DNA of 64,000 bases from Aquimarina macrocephali JAMB N27 (GCF_000520995.1 NZ_JACA01000001.1:248001-312000); one strand, 5' to 3'; shown: positions 24,283 to 33,942, counted from the stretch's first letter. Program-made: numbers and translations. Notes: generated from the sequence alone by a model not told the origin.

Positions 24283-25273
24283 TAACTTAGTAGTGTTTGG
24301 AGTACCATTACTCCTTATTTTATCAGTGATTTTGATCACCAAATCACAAATATTTGCAACAAATACCAGTGCATTATCAATTGGTATCACTCTTGATCTA
24401 CTTTTTACTATACCTATTGTTTATTTTATATTAATCAAAAAGAAAAATATTCCTAAAACTACAATCGTCCCTTTTTTTATTCTGGGAATGGTTATCGCTT
24501 CTTATATTATCCCGCAAGAGCATCAATCTATACTAAATTGGGCAAAAAACTGGGTTTTTCCTTTTGTAGAACTGGGAGTTGGTGTTTTTGTGTTTTATAA
24601 AGTTCGCCAAACCATAAAAAGATATAAAGCAAATGCAAAACAGGAGTTAGATTTTTTCTCTGCGTTAAAGGAAACTTGTAGTGAAATTGCACCTGGTAAA
24701 ATTGCAATATTTCTTACTATGGAGCTTGCGGTATTCTATTATGGATTCATATCCTGGAAAAAGAGAATCCTAGCTGAAAATGAATTTACTTATCATAAAA
24801 ACAGCGGAACCATTTCTTTATTAGCTGCACTTATCGTAATCATTGGTGTTGAAACCTATGTACTACATGTTCTTTTATTAAAATGGAGTGCAATTGCTGC
24901 ATGGATTGCAAGTATATTGAGTGTATATTCCAGTATTCAAATTCTTGGTTTTCTAAAATCTATTATTAAAAGACCCATTATCATAGAAGATGGTATCTTG
25001 TATCTACGCTATGGTATCCTTAGTGAAACCACAATAGATATTAATACTATTGAATCTATAGAAATCACAAGCAAAGAAATCGAATTCGATACTAAGACTA
25101 TAAAATTATCTCCACTTGGTGAGTTAGAAAGTCATAATATGCTAATTACTTTGAAGCAAGAAAATACATTTTTTGGACTTTATGGAATGAAAAAAGTGTA
25201 TAAAACGATAGCATTTTTTATTGATGACAAAGAGAGGTTTACATCTTCTATAAAAGAGACGTTAAAAGATTAA
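24257..25273 (+). CDS. Polytopic membrane protein of unknown function
   Basis: The 338-residue protein has about seven hydrophobic helices in residues 10-245. A C-terminal cytosolic beta domain (~245-338) resembles a PH-like/bPH segment (ILYLRYGILSETTIDINTIE). The start overlaps the Coa1-like gene; an ATG two codons later (24263) is an alternative. Its stop overlaps the stop of the convergent bioA gene. I do not recognise a named family. Confidence 0.75.
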   Translation: MSMTTKTHSNLVVFGVPLLLILSVILITKSQIFATNTSALSIGITLDLLFTIPIVYFILIKKKNIPKTTIVPFFILGMVIASYIIPQEHQSILNWAKNWVFPFVELGVGVFVFYKVRQTIKRYKANAKQELDFFSALKETCSEIAPGKIAIFLTMELAVFYYGFISWKKRILAENEFTYHKNSGTISLLAALIVIIGVETYVLHVLLLKWSAIAAWIASILSVYSSIQILGFLKSIIKRPIIIEDGILYLRYGILSETTIDINTIESIEITSKEIEFDTKTIKLSPLGELESHNMLITLKQENTFFGLYGMKKVYKTIAFFIDDKERFTSSIKETLKD

Positions 25274-26535
25274 ATACCTTCTAACAACTCAACAATAGTA
25301 TCATACACCTTCTGTAATTGTTCCTGAGTAATCACATAAGGAGGCAAAATATAAACTGTGCTTCCCAGTGGTCTTAATGCTACACCATTTTTCATGAAAT
25401 GGTCAAATATCTCATAACGTTTTTTACCATAACGATCCATCTCAATATCCAGATCCAGGGCGTAGATCACTCCTGCTTGCCTAGTCCTTTTAATTTTAGG
25501 GTGGTCTTTGATTTTAGCATCAAAATCCTTGTGAGACATTGTTATTCTGTCAATATTATTTTGGATTTCTTCACTTTGTAAAAGTGCTATCGCCGCGAGG
25601 GCTACCGAGCAAGCTATAGGATTAGCAGAGTACGTATGTGCATGAAAAAAGGCTTTGCCAATAGAATCATCAAGAAAAGCATCATAGATTTCCTGAGTAC
25701 AGCTTGTTACCGCCATAGGTACGAATCCTGCTGTTAAAGCTTTAGACATCGAAATAATATCTGGTTTGGTTTCTACATGATCAGAAGCAAATGTTTTTCC
25801 GGTTTTTCCAAAACCTGTCATTACCTCATCTGCAATGGTAATTATGGTATTGTCTTTACAAATAGTAAGGATTTGATCCAAATATCTCGCTTCGTACATA
25901 TACATTGCATTGGCTCCCTGTACTAGTGGCTCATATATAAAAGCAGCTACTTCATTAGTTGCGATACATTCTTGTAATTCTTTTATAACACTATCAATAT
26001 TTTCAAAATTAGGAGTAGGAATACGTTTAACATTTATAAAAAAATCTTCAAACGGACCGTTATACACTGATAATCCTGAGGCAGACATAGCTCCAAAAGT
26101 ATCTCCATGAAAACCATCTTCAAAAGCGATAATTGTATTTCTTTTTTCTCCTCTATTAAAATGGTATTGTAGTGCCATTTTAATTCCTACTTCATTGGCA
26201 GTAGAACCATTATCTGAAAAGAATATCTTTTCTTGATTATCTGGTAATATTTTTATCAATTCTTCAGATAATTTTATGGCAGGTTCGTGAGTAAAACCAG
26301 CAAATACAATCTGATCTAATTGCTGCATTTGAGATTGTACTTTCTCTAAAATATAATCATTGCAGTGACCATACATGGCAGTATACCAGGAAGCAATTCC
26401 ATCGATGTATGTATTCTCATCTTCATCATAAAGCAAGGCTCCTTTTGCTTTTATAATTGGTAATGCTTCGGGATGTATTTTATGCTGGGTGAGTGGATGC
26501 CAAAGATGTTTTTTATCTCTTTCTTTTAAAGTCAT
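25270..26535 (-). CDS. bioA: Adenosylmethionine-8-amino-7-oxononanoate aminotransferase
   Basis: This class III PLP aminotransferase converts KAPA to 7,8-diaminopelargonate with SAM as amino donor. The N-terminal KHLWHPLTQ motif is specific to BioA. The substrate-binding GIASWYTAMYGH, PLP-phosphate region DNGSTANEVGIKMA, D236 (ADEVMTGFGKTG) and the Schiff-base K265 (SMSKALTAG) are all present. At 421 residues it is full length. It is the last gene of the bioF-DUF2007-bioD-bioA operon, 40 bp after bioD. Confidence 0.97.
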   Translation of the reverse strand: MTLKERDKKHLWHPLTQHKIHPEALPIIKAKGALLYDEDENTYIDGIASWYTAMYGHCNDYILEKVQSQMQQLDQIVFAGFTHEPAIKLSEELIKILPDNQEKIFFSDNGSTANEVGIKMALQYHFNRGEKRNTIIAFEDGFHGDTFGAMSASGLSVYNGPFEDFFINVKRIPTPNFENIDSVIKELQECIATNEVAAFIYEPLVQGANAMYMYEARYLDQILTICKDNTIITIADEVMTGFGKTGKTFASDHVETKPDIISMSKALTAGFVPMAVTSCTQEIYDAFLDDSIGKAFFHAHTYSANPIACSVALAAIALLQSEEIQNNIDRITMSHKDFDAKIKDHPKIKRTRQAGVIYALDLDIEMDRYGKKRYEIFDHFMKNGVALRPLGSTVYILPPYVITQEQLQKVYDTIVELLEGI

Positions 26536-26575
26536 ATGTGTGTCATTTCCGCGAAAGCGAATATTTTTATAAATA

Positions 26576-27196
26576 CTAAAGTGATTTTAATTGATCTCTA
26601 AACAATTCTGCATATTCTGCAATCACCATTTTATCAAAATAAGGCTCATTATCAATTCTTCCTATAACTGTAACTCCTGTCATTTCTTTTATGATACTTT
26701 CGGTAGTTTTATGTGCTGCCCCATTAAAAATAACAGATATAGTACATCCTTTTTCTTTTAAAATCTGAATGGTCATTAAGGTATGATTAATACTTCCCAA
26801 ATAATGTCTGGAAACTACGATAACATGGTAATCAGAGTGTATTAAATCCAGGATTGTATTTTTATTATTTAATGGCACCAATAGTCCCCCGGCACCTTCA
26901 ATAACCAAATGATTATTGGTTTTGGGAAGTGTTATTTTATCAATTTCAATAGAAACCTGATCAATTTCTGCCGCGGCATGTGGACTCATCGGCGTTTTTA
27001 AAGCGTAGCTATTGTCGTGAAACTTAGATTTTGAATTAGACACCAGCTCTTGTACTTTATCGGTATCTGAATATTCTAAATCCCCCGCCTGTATCGGTTT
27101 AAAGTAATCAGCCTGTAGTGCCTCAACCACAATTGCCGAAGCTATAGTTTTGCCTACTTCTGTACCTATTCCTGTAACGAATATCTTTTTATTCAT
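26576..27196 (-). CDS. bioD: Dethiobiotin synthetase
   Basis: BioD closes the ureido ring of dethiobiotin with ATP and CO2. The 206-residue protein has the P-loop GTEVGKT (residues 11-17, with K16) and the family elements PIQAGD and EGAGGLLVPL. Size is typical. Its start overlaps the stop of the DUF2007 gene by 4 bp, indicating translational coupling in the biotin operon. Confidence 0.96.
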   Translation of the reverse strand: MNKKIFVTGIGTEVGKTIASAIVVEALQADYFKPIQAGDLEYSDTDKVQELVSNSKSKFHDNSYALKTPMSPHAAAEIDQVSIEIDKITLPKTNNHLVIEGAGGLLVPLNNKNTILDLIHSDYHVIVVSRHYLGSINHTLMTIQILKEKGCTISVIFNGAAHKTTESIIKEMTGVTVIGRIDNEPYFDKMVIAEYAELFRDQLKSL

Positions 27197-27603
27197 TTTA
27201 AGTAAAATTTGTGATTACAGTCCTCACATCTATATTTCGTTTTTTGATTAATTGGTAATAGAAACAATAGAAAAAGAATTAAACTTTTAAGGCTATCGAT
27301 TGTTGAATCCAGAACTATTTTTTCTCCATTACATTTTGGACAACAAATAGATTCTCCCTGATCATCATCTATAGCATATTCTTGTATACTTTCTATAATC
27401 TGCAGTGCTTTCTGTTCGTCTTCTGCTTTTACTCTCAATTTAACGCCTCCGATGGCATTACTAACCAAAGGATCTGTATCAATAGTATGCATATCCATAG
27501 TAAAAACCTGGATTCCTTCTGATTCTATTCTTCCTTTGATGATCAATGCTTCTGCCGAATATTGAAAAACAGCGACAGTTTTAAATGTTTCGCTCATATG
27601 CAT
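27193..27603 (-). CDS. DUF2007-domain protein with C-terminal zinc ribbon
   Basis: The 136-residue protein has an N-terminal DUF2007-like alpha/beta domain (residues ~6-75; FQYSAEALIIKGRIESEGI). A hydrophobic segment (~105-118) and a split zinc ribbon (CPKC and CEDC) follow. DUF2007 proteins are small and often called signal-transducing, without proof. It lies between bioF (10-bp overlap) and bioD (4-bp overlap), so it is locked into the biotin operon, which is unusual for an apparently unrelated domain. Its role is unknown. Confidence 0.8.
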   Translation of the reverse strand: MHMSETFKTVAVFQYSAEALIIKGRIESEGIQVFTMDMHTIDTDPLVSNAIGGVKLRVKAEDEQKALQIIESIQEYAIDDDQGESICCPKCNGEKIVLDSTIDSLKSLILFLLFLLPINQKTKYRCEDCNHKFYLK

Positions 27604-28739
27604 ACAAAAGTAGCAAGTAGTTCTAAGACTTCCGAGATTTCTTCTTTAGAATTATAAGAATGTAAACAAAAGCGCAATCGTTCTTTACCTTGTGGCACAG
27701 TAGGTGACAAAATCGGCTTGACATCAAATCCCTTTATCTGAATTTGGTTTGCAACTTTTTTCACGTTTTCATTACCCAAAATAATACAGCAATGTATTGC
27801 AGAATTACTTTTAATAAATCTTGATGTTAGATGTTTGGATTTAAGTTCTTGGTTGAAAAAAGTAATATTTTCAATGAGTTTTTCAATTTCAGATGTACAT
27901 TTAAGTTCTTCATACGCCATTTGGATTGTTGCAATAGAGTGTGGTGGTAATCCGGTAGTATATATAAAACTTCTACAAAAATTTACTAAGTATGCTTTTA
28001 GATCCTTTGATCCTAAAACAACTGCTCCATGGCAACCTAAAGCCTTACCAAAGGTATTGATTCTTGCAAAAACCTGATTTTCTAACCCTAATTTCTGGAG
28101 TAGCCCCACACCATAGTCTCCAAATACACCAGTCGCATGTGCTTCATCTACAATAAGGTGGTAACTATATTTCTGGCAAAATGCTATTAACGATTTTAAG
28201 TCTGGACAATCCCCATCCATTGAAAAAACAGACTCTGTGACGATATATATTTCTTGATCGCTTCTCTCATTTCGATTTCGCTCAATCTGAAAATTTAGGT
28301 CTTCTATATCATTGTGTTTAAATTTATACGATTTTGCATTACTCATCTGCATCCCATCTCTAATAGAGGCATGGATTAGTTCATCATAAAAAATAACATC
28401 TCCTCGTTGTGGTACCGAAGAAAAAAAACCAACATTAGCATCATACCCAGAATTAAAAATCAAAGCTTCTTCAGCATTATGAAAATCTGCAAGCATGTTT
28501 TCAGCTTCTACATATAATTTATGATTTCCAGAAAGCAAACGAGAACCTGTTGCTCCGTTTTTTTGTAGTGTTTTTTTAACCAATAATTGATGTGCTCCTT
28601 CAAAAATTATCTTGGATGATGTAAATCCCAAATAATCATTAGACGAGAAATCAATCAACCCTTTAGAATCAGTTAATAACCGAAGAGAGTTATTTTCGAT
28701 ACGATTATTTAGTTTTTGCTTTAGTTTTCTGGAAATCAT
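27594..28739 (-). CDS. bioF: 8-amino-7-oxononanoate synthase
   Basis: BioF is a PLP enzyme that joins pimeloyl thioester and L-alanine to give KAPA. Family hallmarks are SSNDYLGF (residues 32-39), the GATGSRLLSGNH block (62-73), VDEAHATGVFG (~197-207) and the Schiff-base K232 (TFGKALG). The 381-residue length is normal. It is the first gene of the operon bioF-DUF2007-bioD-bioA. The gene divergent to it is the DUF2975 operon. Confidence 0.95.
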   Translation of the reverse strand: MISRKLKQKLNNRIENNSLRLLTDSKGLIDFSSNDYLGFTSSKIIFEGAHQLLVKKTLQKNGATGSRLLSGNHKLYVEAENMLADFHNAEEALIFNSGYDANVGFFSSVPQRGDVIFYDELIHASIRDGMQMSNAKSYKFKHNDIEDLNFQIERNRNERSDQEIYIVTESVFSMDGDCPDLKSLIAFCQKYSYHLIVDEAHATGVFGDYGVGLLQKLGLENQVFARINTFGKALGCHGAVVLGSKDLKAYLVNFCRSFIYTTGLPPHSIATIQMAYEELKCTSEIEKLIENITFFNQELKSKHLTSRFIKSNSAIHCCIILGNENVKKVANQIQIKGFDVKPILSPTVPQGKERLRFCLHSYNSKEEISEVLELLATFVCI

Positions 28740-28809
28740 GTTTCAAAGATACCACGAGGTTTTAGAAAGCTAAAACCAAAAATTAAAAAATAGGTTTTTT
28801 TGACAAAAA

Positions 28810-28857
28810 TTATCGTTTATCAATAATTTTTGTATTTTTGTTATCGTTAAACGATAA
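28810..28857 (+). promoter_or_regulatory. Promoter with two palindromic operators before the DUF2975 operon
   Basis: TTATCGTTAAACGATAA (28841-28857) is a perfect 17-bp palindrome. A degenerate copy, TTATCGTTTATCAATAA, lies at 28810-28826, 31 bp upstream (about three helical turns). Between them lies TATTTTTG (28833-28840), matching the TAnnTTTG -7 box. A repressor bound there would block the promoter. The likely binder is the small HTH protein of the same operon. Confidence 0.7.
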
Positions 28858-28862
28858 TAAAA

Positions 28863-29384
28863 ATGAAAACAAAACAAGTTTTAAGTGCAATGAAAATAGT
28901 ATCATGGATTATATTCATTGGTTTATGTATTAAGTTGGGAGCAATACTCATTTCGAGTGCAATAAGTCTTCTTGTAAACGAAGAGGCCACCAAGGATCTA
29001 TATCTAGGTTTAGGTTTATCAAATCTTTATAATTTTTCCATTCAGTATTATATTATGCTTCTATCACTAATTGTTTCCATATTAGCTTTTAAGGCATATA
29101 TGTTTTATTTAATCATTAGGATTTTTTCAAAAATTGATTTTGATAAGCCATTTACTCCTGTTGTAGCAAATCTAATTTCTAATATTAGCTATGTCTCATT
29201 ATGGATAGGTTTATTAGCTTATTTTGCAAGTAGGTACAGCAAATGGTTATTAAAGAAAGGGGTTGTTTTTGAACTAGATTTCGGAAGCTCAGAATTCCTT
29301 TTCATGGCCGGAATTATCTTTATTATTGCATTGATTTTTAAACGAGGTATTGAAATTCAATCTGAAAATGAATTAACAATATAA
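28863..29384 (+). CDS. DUF2975 family membrane protein
   Basis: The 173-residue protein has four predicted membrane helices: ~10-35, ~55-80, ~100-120 and ~145-165. It ends with RGIEIQSENELTI, a tail nearly repeated in the next protein (RQGVQLQEENELTI). DUF2975 proteins pair with a small YozG-type HTH regulator in many Firmicutes and Bacteroidota; function is unknown. It starts right after the operator pair. Confidence 0.8.
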   Translation: MKTKQVLSAMKIVSWIIFIGLCIKLGAILISSAISLLVNEEATKDLYLGLGLSNLYNFSIQYYIMLLSLIVSILAFKAYMFYLIIRIFSKIDFDKPFTPVVANLISNISYVSLWIGLLAYFASRYSKWLLKKGVVFELDFGSSEFLFMAGIIFIIALIFKRGIEIQSENELTI

Positions 29385-29386
29385 CT

Positions 29387-29899
29387 ATGAAAATGTTCGG
29401 AAAAAAATCATTGTCAACATTATTGTTTTATGTGACCAGAGTTACTGCTATCGGATACGGGGTTTTTCTATTATTTATTGCATTTGCTATGGTTACTAAT
29501 TCTTTTTTAAATATCTCTGGTAATAATTTTCAGATTAAGATTCCTTATACCGACTCGGTAATAAAGGGAGTGTATGAAATCAATACATTTGCATCAATTA
29601 TTGTATTCTTCTTTTTTTATGCGTCATTTTTCTATGTCTTATCGCTTGTTTTTGAGACTTTTAAAGCAGAAACTTTATTTTCAAAAAATGCGATAAAGCA
29701 TTTGACTTATTTTACAATTATAAATTTATTCTTTCCCGTATTATATGGTAGCATTCAGTTGCTTATTTTTCAAGGAGGAAATTTTAATGATTTGTATGCA
29801 GTGTTTTTACATATCATACTAGGTGTTTTTGCTCTTTTTATTGCAACCATATTTAGACAAGGAGTTCAATTACAGGAAGAAAACGAACTAACAATATAA
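29387..29899 (+). CDS. DUF2975 family membrane protein, second copy
   Basis: This 170-residue paralogue of the preceding protein has four membrane helices and the same C-terminal pattern (QEENELTI). It starts 2 bp after the upstream gene and stops 2 bp before the regulator, so the three genes form one operon. Tandem duplication followed by divergence is likely. Confidence 0.78.
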   Translation: MKMFGKKSLSTLLFYVTRVTAIGYGVFLLFIAFAMVTNSFLNISGNNFQIKIPYTDSVIKGVYEINTFASIIVFFFFYASFFYVLSLVFETFKAETLFSKNAIKHLTYFTIINLFFPVLYGSIQLLIFQGGNFNDLYAVFLHIILGVFALFIATIFRQGVQLQEENELTI

Positions 29900-29901
29900 C
29901 T

Positions 29902-30108
29902 ATGCCAATAATTGTAAATCTTGATGTGATGCTAGCCAAGCGAAAAATGAAGAGTAAAGAATTGGCAGAAAAAATTGGCATTACCACTGCTAATCTCTCT
30001 ATTCTCAAGTCTGGAAAAGCTAAAGCAATACGTTTTTCAACACTAGAAGCTATTTGCAAGGTTCTGGATTGTCAGCCATCTGATATTTTAGAATACATCG
30101 AAGAATAA
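29902..30108 (+). CDS. Small Cro/C1-type HTH regulator (YozG-like)
   Basis: This 68-residue single-domain regulator is almost entirely HTH: MLAKRKMKSKELAEKIGITT at residues ~9-28, then NLSILKSGKAKAIRFSTLEA and a CQPSDILEYIEE end. Such proteins partner DUF2975 membrane proteins. It probably controls its own operon through the palindromes at 28810-28857, by family and position. Confidence 0.88.
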   Translation: MPIIVNLDVMLAKRKMKSKELAEKIGITTANLSILKSGKAKAIRFSTLEAICKVLDCQPSDILEYIEE

Positions 30109-30155
30109 ATTTATATCCAGAATTAAGTAATCTCAATTTTCTGAACTATTTATTA

Positions 30156-30182
30156 TAGGCAATGATCACATGTCATTGCCTA
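30156..30182. terminator. Perfect inverted repeat after the YozG-like gene
   Basis: TAGGCAATGA and TCATTGCCTA are 10-bp perfect arms around a 7-base loop. A T-tract is lacking, so it may be a processing hairpin or weak terminator. Confidence 0.45.
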
Positions 30183-30217
30183 AGAAAACTATTGTCTAAC
30201 CCTAAATCGAAACAAAA

Positions 30218-31522
30218 ATGAAAAAGATCAAAAAATGGAAATTATTTCTACTTTATCCAATATTAGGAATACTTATCTTAATTCTGATTATTATAGTTTA
30301 CAAACTAAATCAGAGTACTATTATATTGACAGAGAATGGTATTTACAAAACACTTAAGGTTCCTATAAGATCAAAATTTATTGATTTTAATGCTACTTTG
30401 GCTGGGGCTGCAGATATCCCGACATTTGATGATGATTTTATTGAAGGCCCTATTGTTACATATCAAAAAGACAATATCATATCTGTAGATTGGTATCAAA
30501 ATGATAAAGCACACCACAAAACGTATGATTCTATTATTAAAAACTTTACCATTGATACTACCTTGAATTTTTCCTTGCCAGAAATTAAAGTACCTGTCAC
30601 AGAAATTACAACTACTCCTGATAAGATTGCTTTTATTAGTGACATTCATGGAGATTATGAATATATGGATACTCTTTTAAAAAACCTTAAGGTTATTGAT
30701 TCTCTCGGTAATTGGAGTTTTGGAGAAAACCATTTGGTTATTGCAGGAGATATGGTTGATCGTGGAACTAAAGTGAGTACAGTACTATGGAAAATAGTTC
30801 AGCTTTCAGAACAGGCAGAATTAGCTGGAGGAATGATTCATTATCTACTTGGAAATCATGAACAGTATGTTCTCAGAGGAAATTTCAGTCGTGTACATCC
30901 TACCAATTTATTTGCTATTCAACAGATGATGTCTTTTAAAGATGCTTTTTCTAATAAAACATATATAGGACAATGGTTAAGAACACGACCTGTACTACTA
31001 AAAATCGGAACCATCCTAATTACTCATGGAGGAATTAGTCCCGAAACCGCAACAAAAAAATATTCTATAAAGCAAATAAATCAAGCTATTTGGGATTATT
31101 GGAACGACAAACCCATTGATGAAAATCTTAAGGAAATTATATTAGGAAAAACAGGAGTAACTCAATATAGAGGCTATGTAAAACAAAACGATGAAATTAA
31201 AAAATCTTCAAAAAAAGAAGTAGAAGAGATTCTTAAAGTTTATAATGCATCTCATATAATTGTCGGGCATACTAATGTTTCTACTATTGAACCGCTTTAT
31301 GATGGACATATATACAACATTAATGCTATTGAAACATCTCCACAGGCATTATTCTTTGAAAATGGAATCCCAAAAATTATAAATACCGGAGTTATAAAAA
31401 AGGAAAAAACACCACAGGTATATTTTCGGGATTTTTCTTTTTTCAAAGTAAATGATTTGAAGATGGTAGCATTAACAATAAAAAATATTGTTAAACTTTC
31501 TAGTATAAGTCATCCTTATTAA
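30218..31522 (+). CDS. Membrane-anchored metallophosphoesterase
   Basis: The 434-residue protein has one membrane helix (residues ~8-29), then a calcineurin-type phosphoesterase domain. Metal-binding motifs are D142-x-H144 (SDIHGDYEYMD), D178 (GDMVDRG), N213-H214-E215 (GNHE) and later TH (LITHGGISP) and GH (VGHTNVS). This is the Ser/Thr protein phosphatase-like (PPP/Shewanella-like) pattern. The domain should face the periplasm. It is monocistronic, and no substrate is apparent. Confidence 0.88.
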   Translation: MKKIKKWKLFLLYPILGILILILIIIVYKLNQSTIILTENGIYKTLKVPIRSKFIDFNATLAGAADIPTFDDDFIEGPIVTYQKDNIISVDWYQNDKAHHKTYDSIIKNFTIDTTLNFSLPEIKVPVTEITTTPDKIAFISDIHGDYEYMDTLLKNLKVIDSLGNWSFGENHLVIAGDMVDRGTKVSTVLWKIVQLSEQAELAGGMIHYLLGNHEQYVLRGNFSRVHPTNLFAIQQMMSFKDAFSNKTYIGQWLRTRPVLLKIGTILITHGGISPETATKKYSIKQINQAIWDYWNDKPIDENLKEIILGKTGVTQYRGYVKQNDEIKKSSKKEVEEILKVYNASHIIVGHTNVSTIEPLYDGHIYNINAIETSPQALFFENGIPKIINTGVIKKEKTPQVYFRDFSFFKVNDLKMVALTIKNIVKLSSISHPY

Positions 31523-31593
31523 AAAGTTACCTAAAAAGAACTACAATTAATACCTATATTTGATTTTCATCATCATTTCACAAACAAATCATA

Positions 31594-33396
31594 ATGAAAT
31601 TAGTACAGATATTAATTGCGATACTATGTGTTCAATTAGGCTTCTCTCAATCAAAAAATCAATATCACATATCTTTTGACAATGCTGTTCATCATGAAGC
31701 TAAAATACAAGCTACATTTTCTGATATAAAAACAGATATTATTTCTTTACGAATGAGTAGAACATCCCCTGGAAGGTATGCTTTGCATGAATTTGCTAAA
31801 AATGTTTATGATGTAAAGGTTACTGATAGTCAAGGTAAAGAAGTTAAGGTAACCCGCCCTAACCCTCATCAATGGGATGTTTCTGGTCATGATGGTACCA
31901 TTAAAGTATCCTATATTCTATTTGCAGATCGAGGAGATGGGACGTATTCTCAAATTGATGAAACCCATGCACACCTCAATATTCCTGCTACTTTTATGTT
32001 TGCTCCTGCTCTTAAAGACAGCCCTATAGAAGTAACTTTTGATGCTAGAAAAGATCTAAACTGGAAGATTGCCACGCAACTTTTTCCTGTTGAAAATAAT
32101 AAATATACTGCACCTAATCTACAGTATTTTATGGATAGTCCTGTAGAAATTAGCAATCACTCGGTAAAAGCATTTACCGTTCAATCTGAAGGTTCAGAAT
32201 ACACCATACAATTTGCATTACACCACTTGGGAACCGAAGAAGAAGCTAATACTTATTTTGAAAAAGTCAAAAAAGTAGTACTGCAAGAGAAAGAAGTGTT
32301 TGGAGAATATCCAAAATTTGACAACGGAACCTATACTTTTTTGGCCTGTTATATGCCGAATGTATCTGGCGATGGTATGGAACATAGAAATTCTACTATC
32401 CTAACCAGTACTCGTAGTCTTGCCAAGGAGGGAATGGACAGAAACATAGGAACTGTTTCTCATGAGTTTTTTCATGCCTGGAATGTAGAACGTATACGAC
32501 CAAAAACATTAGAGCCTTTTGATTTTGAAAAAGCCAATATGTCTGGAGAATTATGGTTTGCAGAAGGATTTACCAGTTATTATACGGGATTAATTTTATG
32601 CAGAGCAGGTATTATAAGTCAGGAACAATATATACAAGGGTTAGCAAGGTCTTTTAATTATGTATGGAACTCTCCTGCCAGAGTGTATTTTAATCCTACA
32701 GAGATGAGCTACCAGGCTCCTTTTGTAGATGCAGCAACATCTGTAGATCCTGTAAACAGAGGAAATACATTTATATCATATTACTCTTATGGCAGTATGC
32801 TAGGGTTAGCTCTGGATTTATCCTTAAGAAACTATAAGGATAGCCTTAATCTTGATGACTACATGAAGCTTGTTTGGCAAAAATATGGAAAAACCGAAAT
32901 CCCGTATACAGAAGAGCATCTGTTAACCACACTGCGCGAATATGCAGGAGAGTCGTTTGCCAATGATTTCTTTGATAAATACATTAATAGTAGCCAGGTA
33001 CCAGATTATAAAACTCTATTTGCTAATTTTGGAATTTCAATGATTAACAATCAAGAAAAAGTATACTTTGGAGGAGTACCCATAAAGTTTGAAAACAACG
33101 ATGCTTTTTTCTCTGATTACCCAAAAAAGGGATCTCCGGCTTATACGACAGGATTAGATAAAGATGATATTATTATAGCTATAAATGAAGATCCTATTAC
33201 AGATGAAAAGCAATTATCTGAGGTACTAAAAAAATACATTCCTGGTAAAAAGGTAACGGTAACCTACAAAAGATTAGGTAAGGAAGTAAAAACCGAAATG
33301 ACTTTTACTGCACATCCAGATATTGAAACCAAATTACTACAAAACGCTAGTAAAGAGGCCATAAATAAACGCGAAAACTGGTTAAAACCTAAATAA
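31594..33396 (+). CDS. M61 family metallopeptidase (glycyl aminopeptidase-like) with PDZ domain
   Basis: The 600-residue protein has a signal peptide (residues 1-18, ending LGFSQ). An N-terminal M61 beta domain is followed by the zinc-binding HEFFH motif near residue 290 (TVSHEFFHAWNVERIRP) with the third ligand in WFAEGFTSYY. A C-terminal PDZ lies at ~500-575 (FGGVPIKFENNDAFFSDYPK, then GLDKDDIIIAIN). M61 enzymes release N-terminal Gly or Ala. It is followed 6 bp later by a GNAT gene, so the two are likely co-transcribed. Confidence 0.92.
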   Translation: MKLVQILIAILCVQLGFSQSKNQYHISFDNAVHHEAKIQATFSDIKTDIISLRMSRTSPGRYALHEFAKNVYDVKVTDSQGKEVKVTRPNPHQWDVSGHDGTIKVSYILFADRGDGTYSQIDETHAHLNIPATFMFAPALKDSPIEVTFDARKDLNWKIATQLFPVENNKYTAPNLQYFMDSPVEISNHSVKAFTVQSEGSEYTIQFALHHLGTEEEANTYFEKVKKVVLQEKEVFGEYPKFDNGTYTFLACYMPNVSGDGMEHRNSTILTSTRSLAKEGMDRNIGTVSHEFFHAWNVERIRPKTLEPFDFEKANMSGELWFAEGFTSYYTGLILCRAGIISQEQYIQGLARSFNYVWNSPARVYFNPTEMSYQAPFVDAATSVDPVNRGNTFISYYSYGSMLGLALDLSLRNYKDSLNLDDYMKLVWQKYGKTEIPYTEEHLLTTLREYAGESFANDFFDKYINSSQVPDYKTLFANFGISMINNQEKVYFGGVPIKFENNDAFFSDYPKKGSPAYTTGLDKDDIIIAINEDPITDEKQLSEVLKKYIPGKKVTVTYKRLGKEVKTEMTFTAHPDIETKLLQNASKEAINKRENWLKPK

Positions 33397-33402
33397 TATA
33401 CA

Positions 33403-33942
33403 ATGAATATAACGTATACTGTTATTAGTTCTGAGACAGAATTACAGCAGATTTTAGTGCTTCAGCATAATAACCTACCTGTTTCAATTTCTCAAACAGA
33501 AAAAGAAGCAGAGGGTTTTGTTTCTGTACAACATGATCTTGATATTCTAAGAAAAATGAATAACAAACAACCTCATATCATTGCTAAAGATGGTGATAAA
33601 GTAGTTGGGTATGCATTGTGTATGCTAAAAGATTTTAAAGAGGATATAGAACTACTAAAGCCCATGTTTTCTATAATCGAAAATCACTTAGATTCTTCTA
33701 TATCCTATGTAATAATGGGACAGGTATGTATTGATAAAGCCTATCGTAAACAAGGGATTTTTAGAGGTCTGTATCAAACCATGAAAACCGAATTACAAGA
33801 CAAATATAATCTCCTAATCACCGAAGTAGCATCAAATAATTTGCGTTCTTTACAAGCGCATTATGCCATCGGTTTTAAAACATTAATCACTCATGAATCT
33901 GATGGTACAGAATGGCATCTTATTCATTGGAACTGGGCGTAA
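33403..33942 (+). CDS. GNAT family N-acetyltransferase
   Basis: The 179-residue protein has the GNAT fold. The acetyl-CoA-binding motif A is visible as MGQVCIDKAYRKQGIFRGLY (~residues 107-126), followed by NNLRSLQAHYAIGF. Substrate is unknown. Its 3' end overlaps the convergent S9 peptidase gene by 23 bp. Confidence 0.88.
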   Translation: MNITYTVISSETELQQILVLQHNNLPVSISQTEKEAEGFVSVQHDLDILRKMNNKQPHIIAKDGDKVVGYALCMLKDFKEDIELLKPMFSIIENHLDSSISYVIMGQVCIDKAYRKQGIFRGLYQTMKTELQDKYNLLITEVASNNLRSLQAHYAIGFKTLITHESDGTEWHLIHWNWA

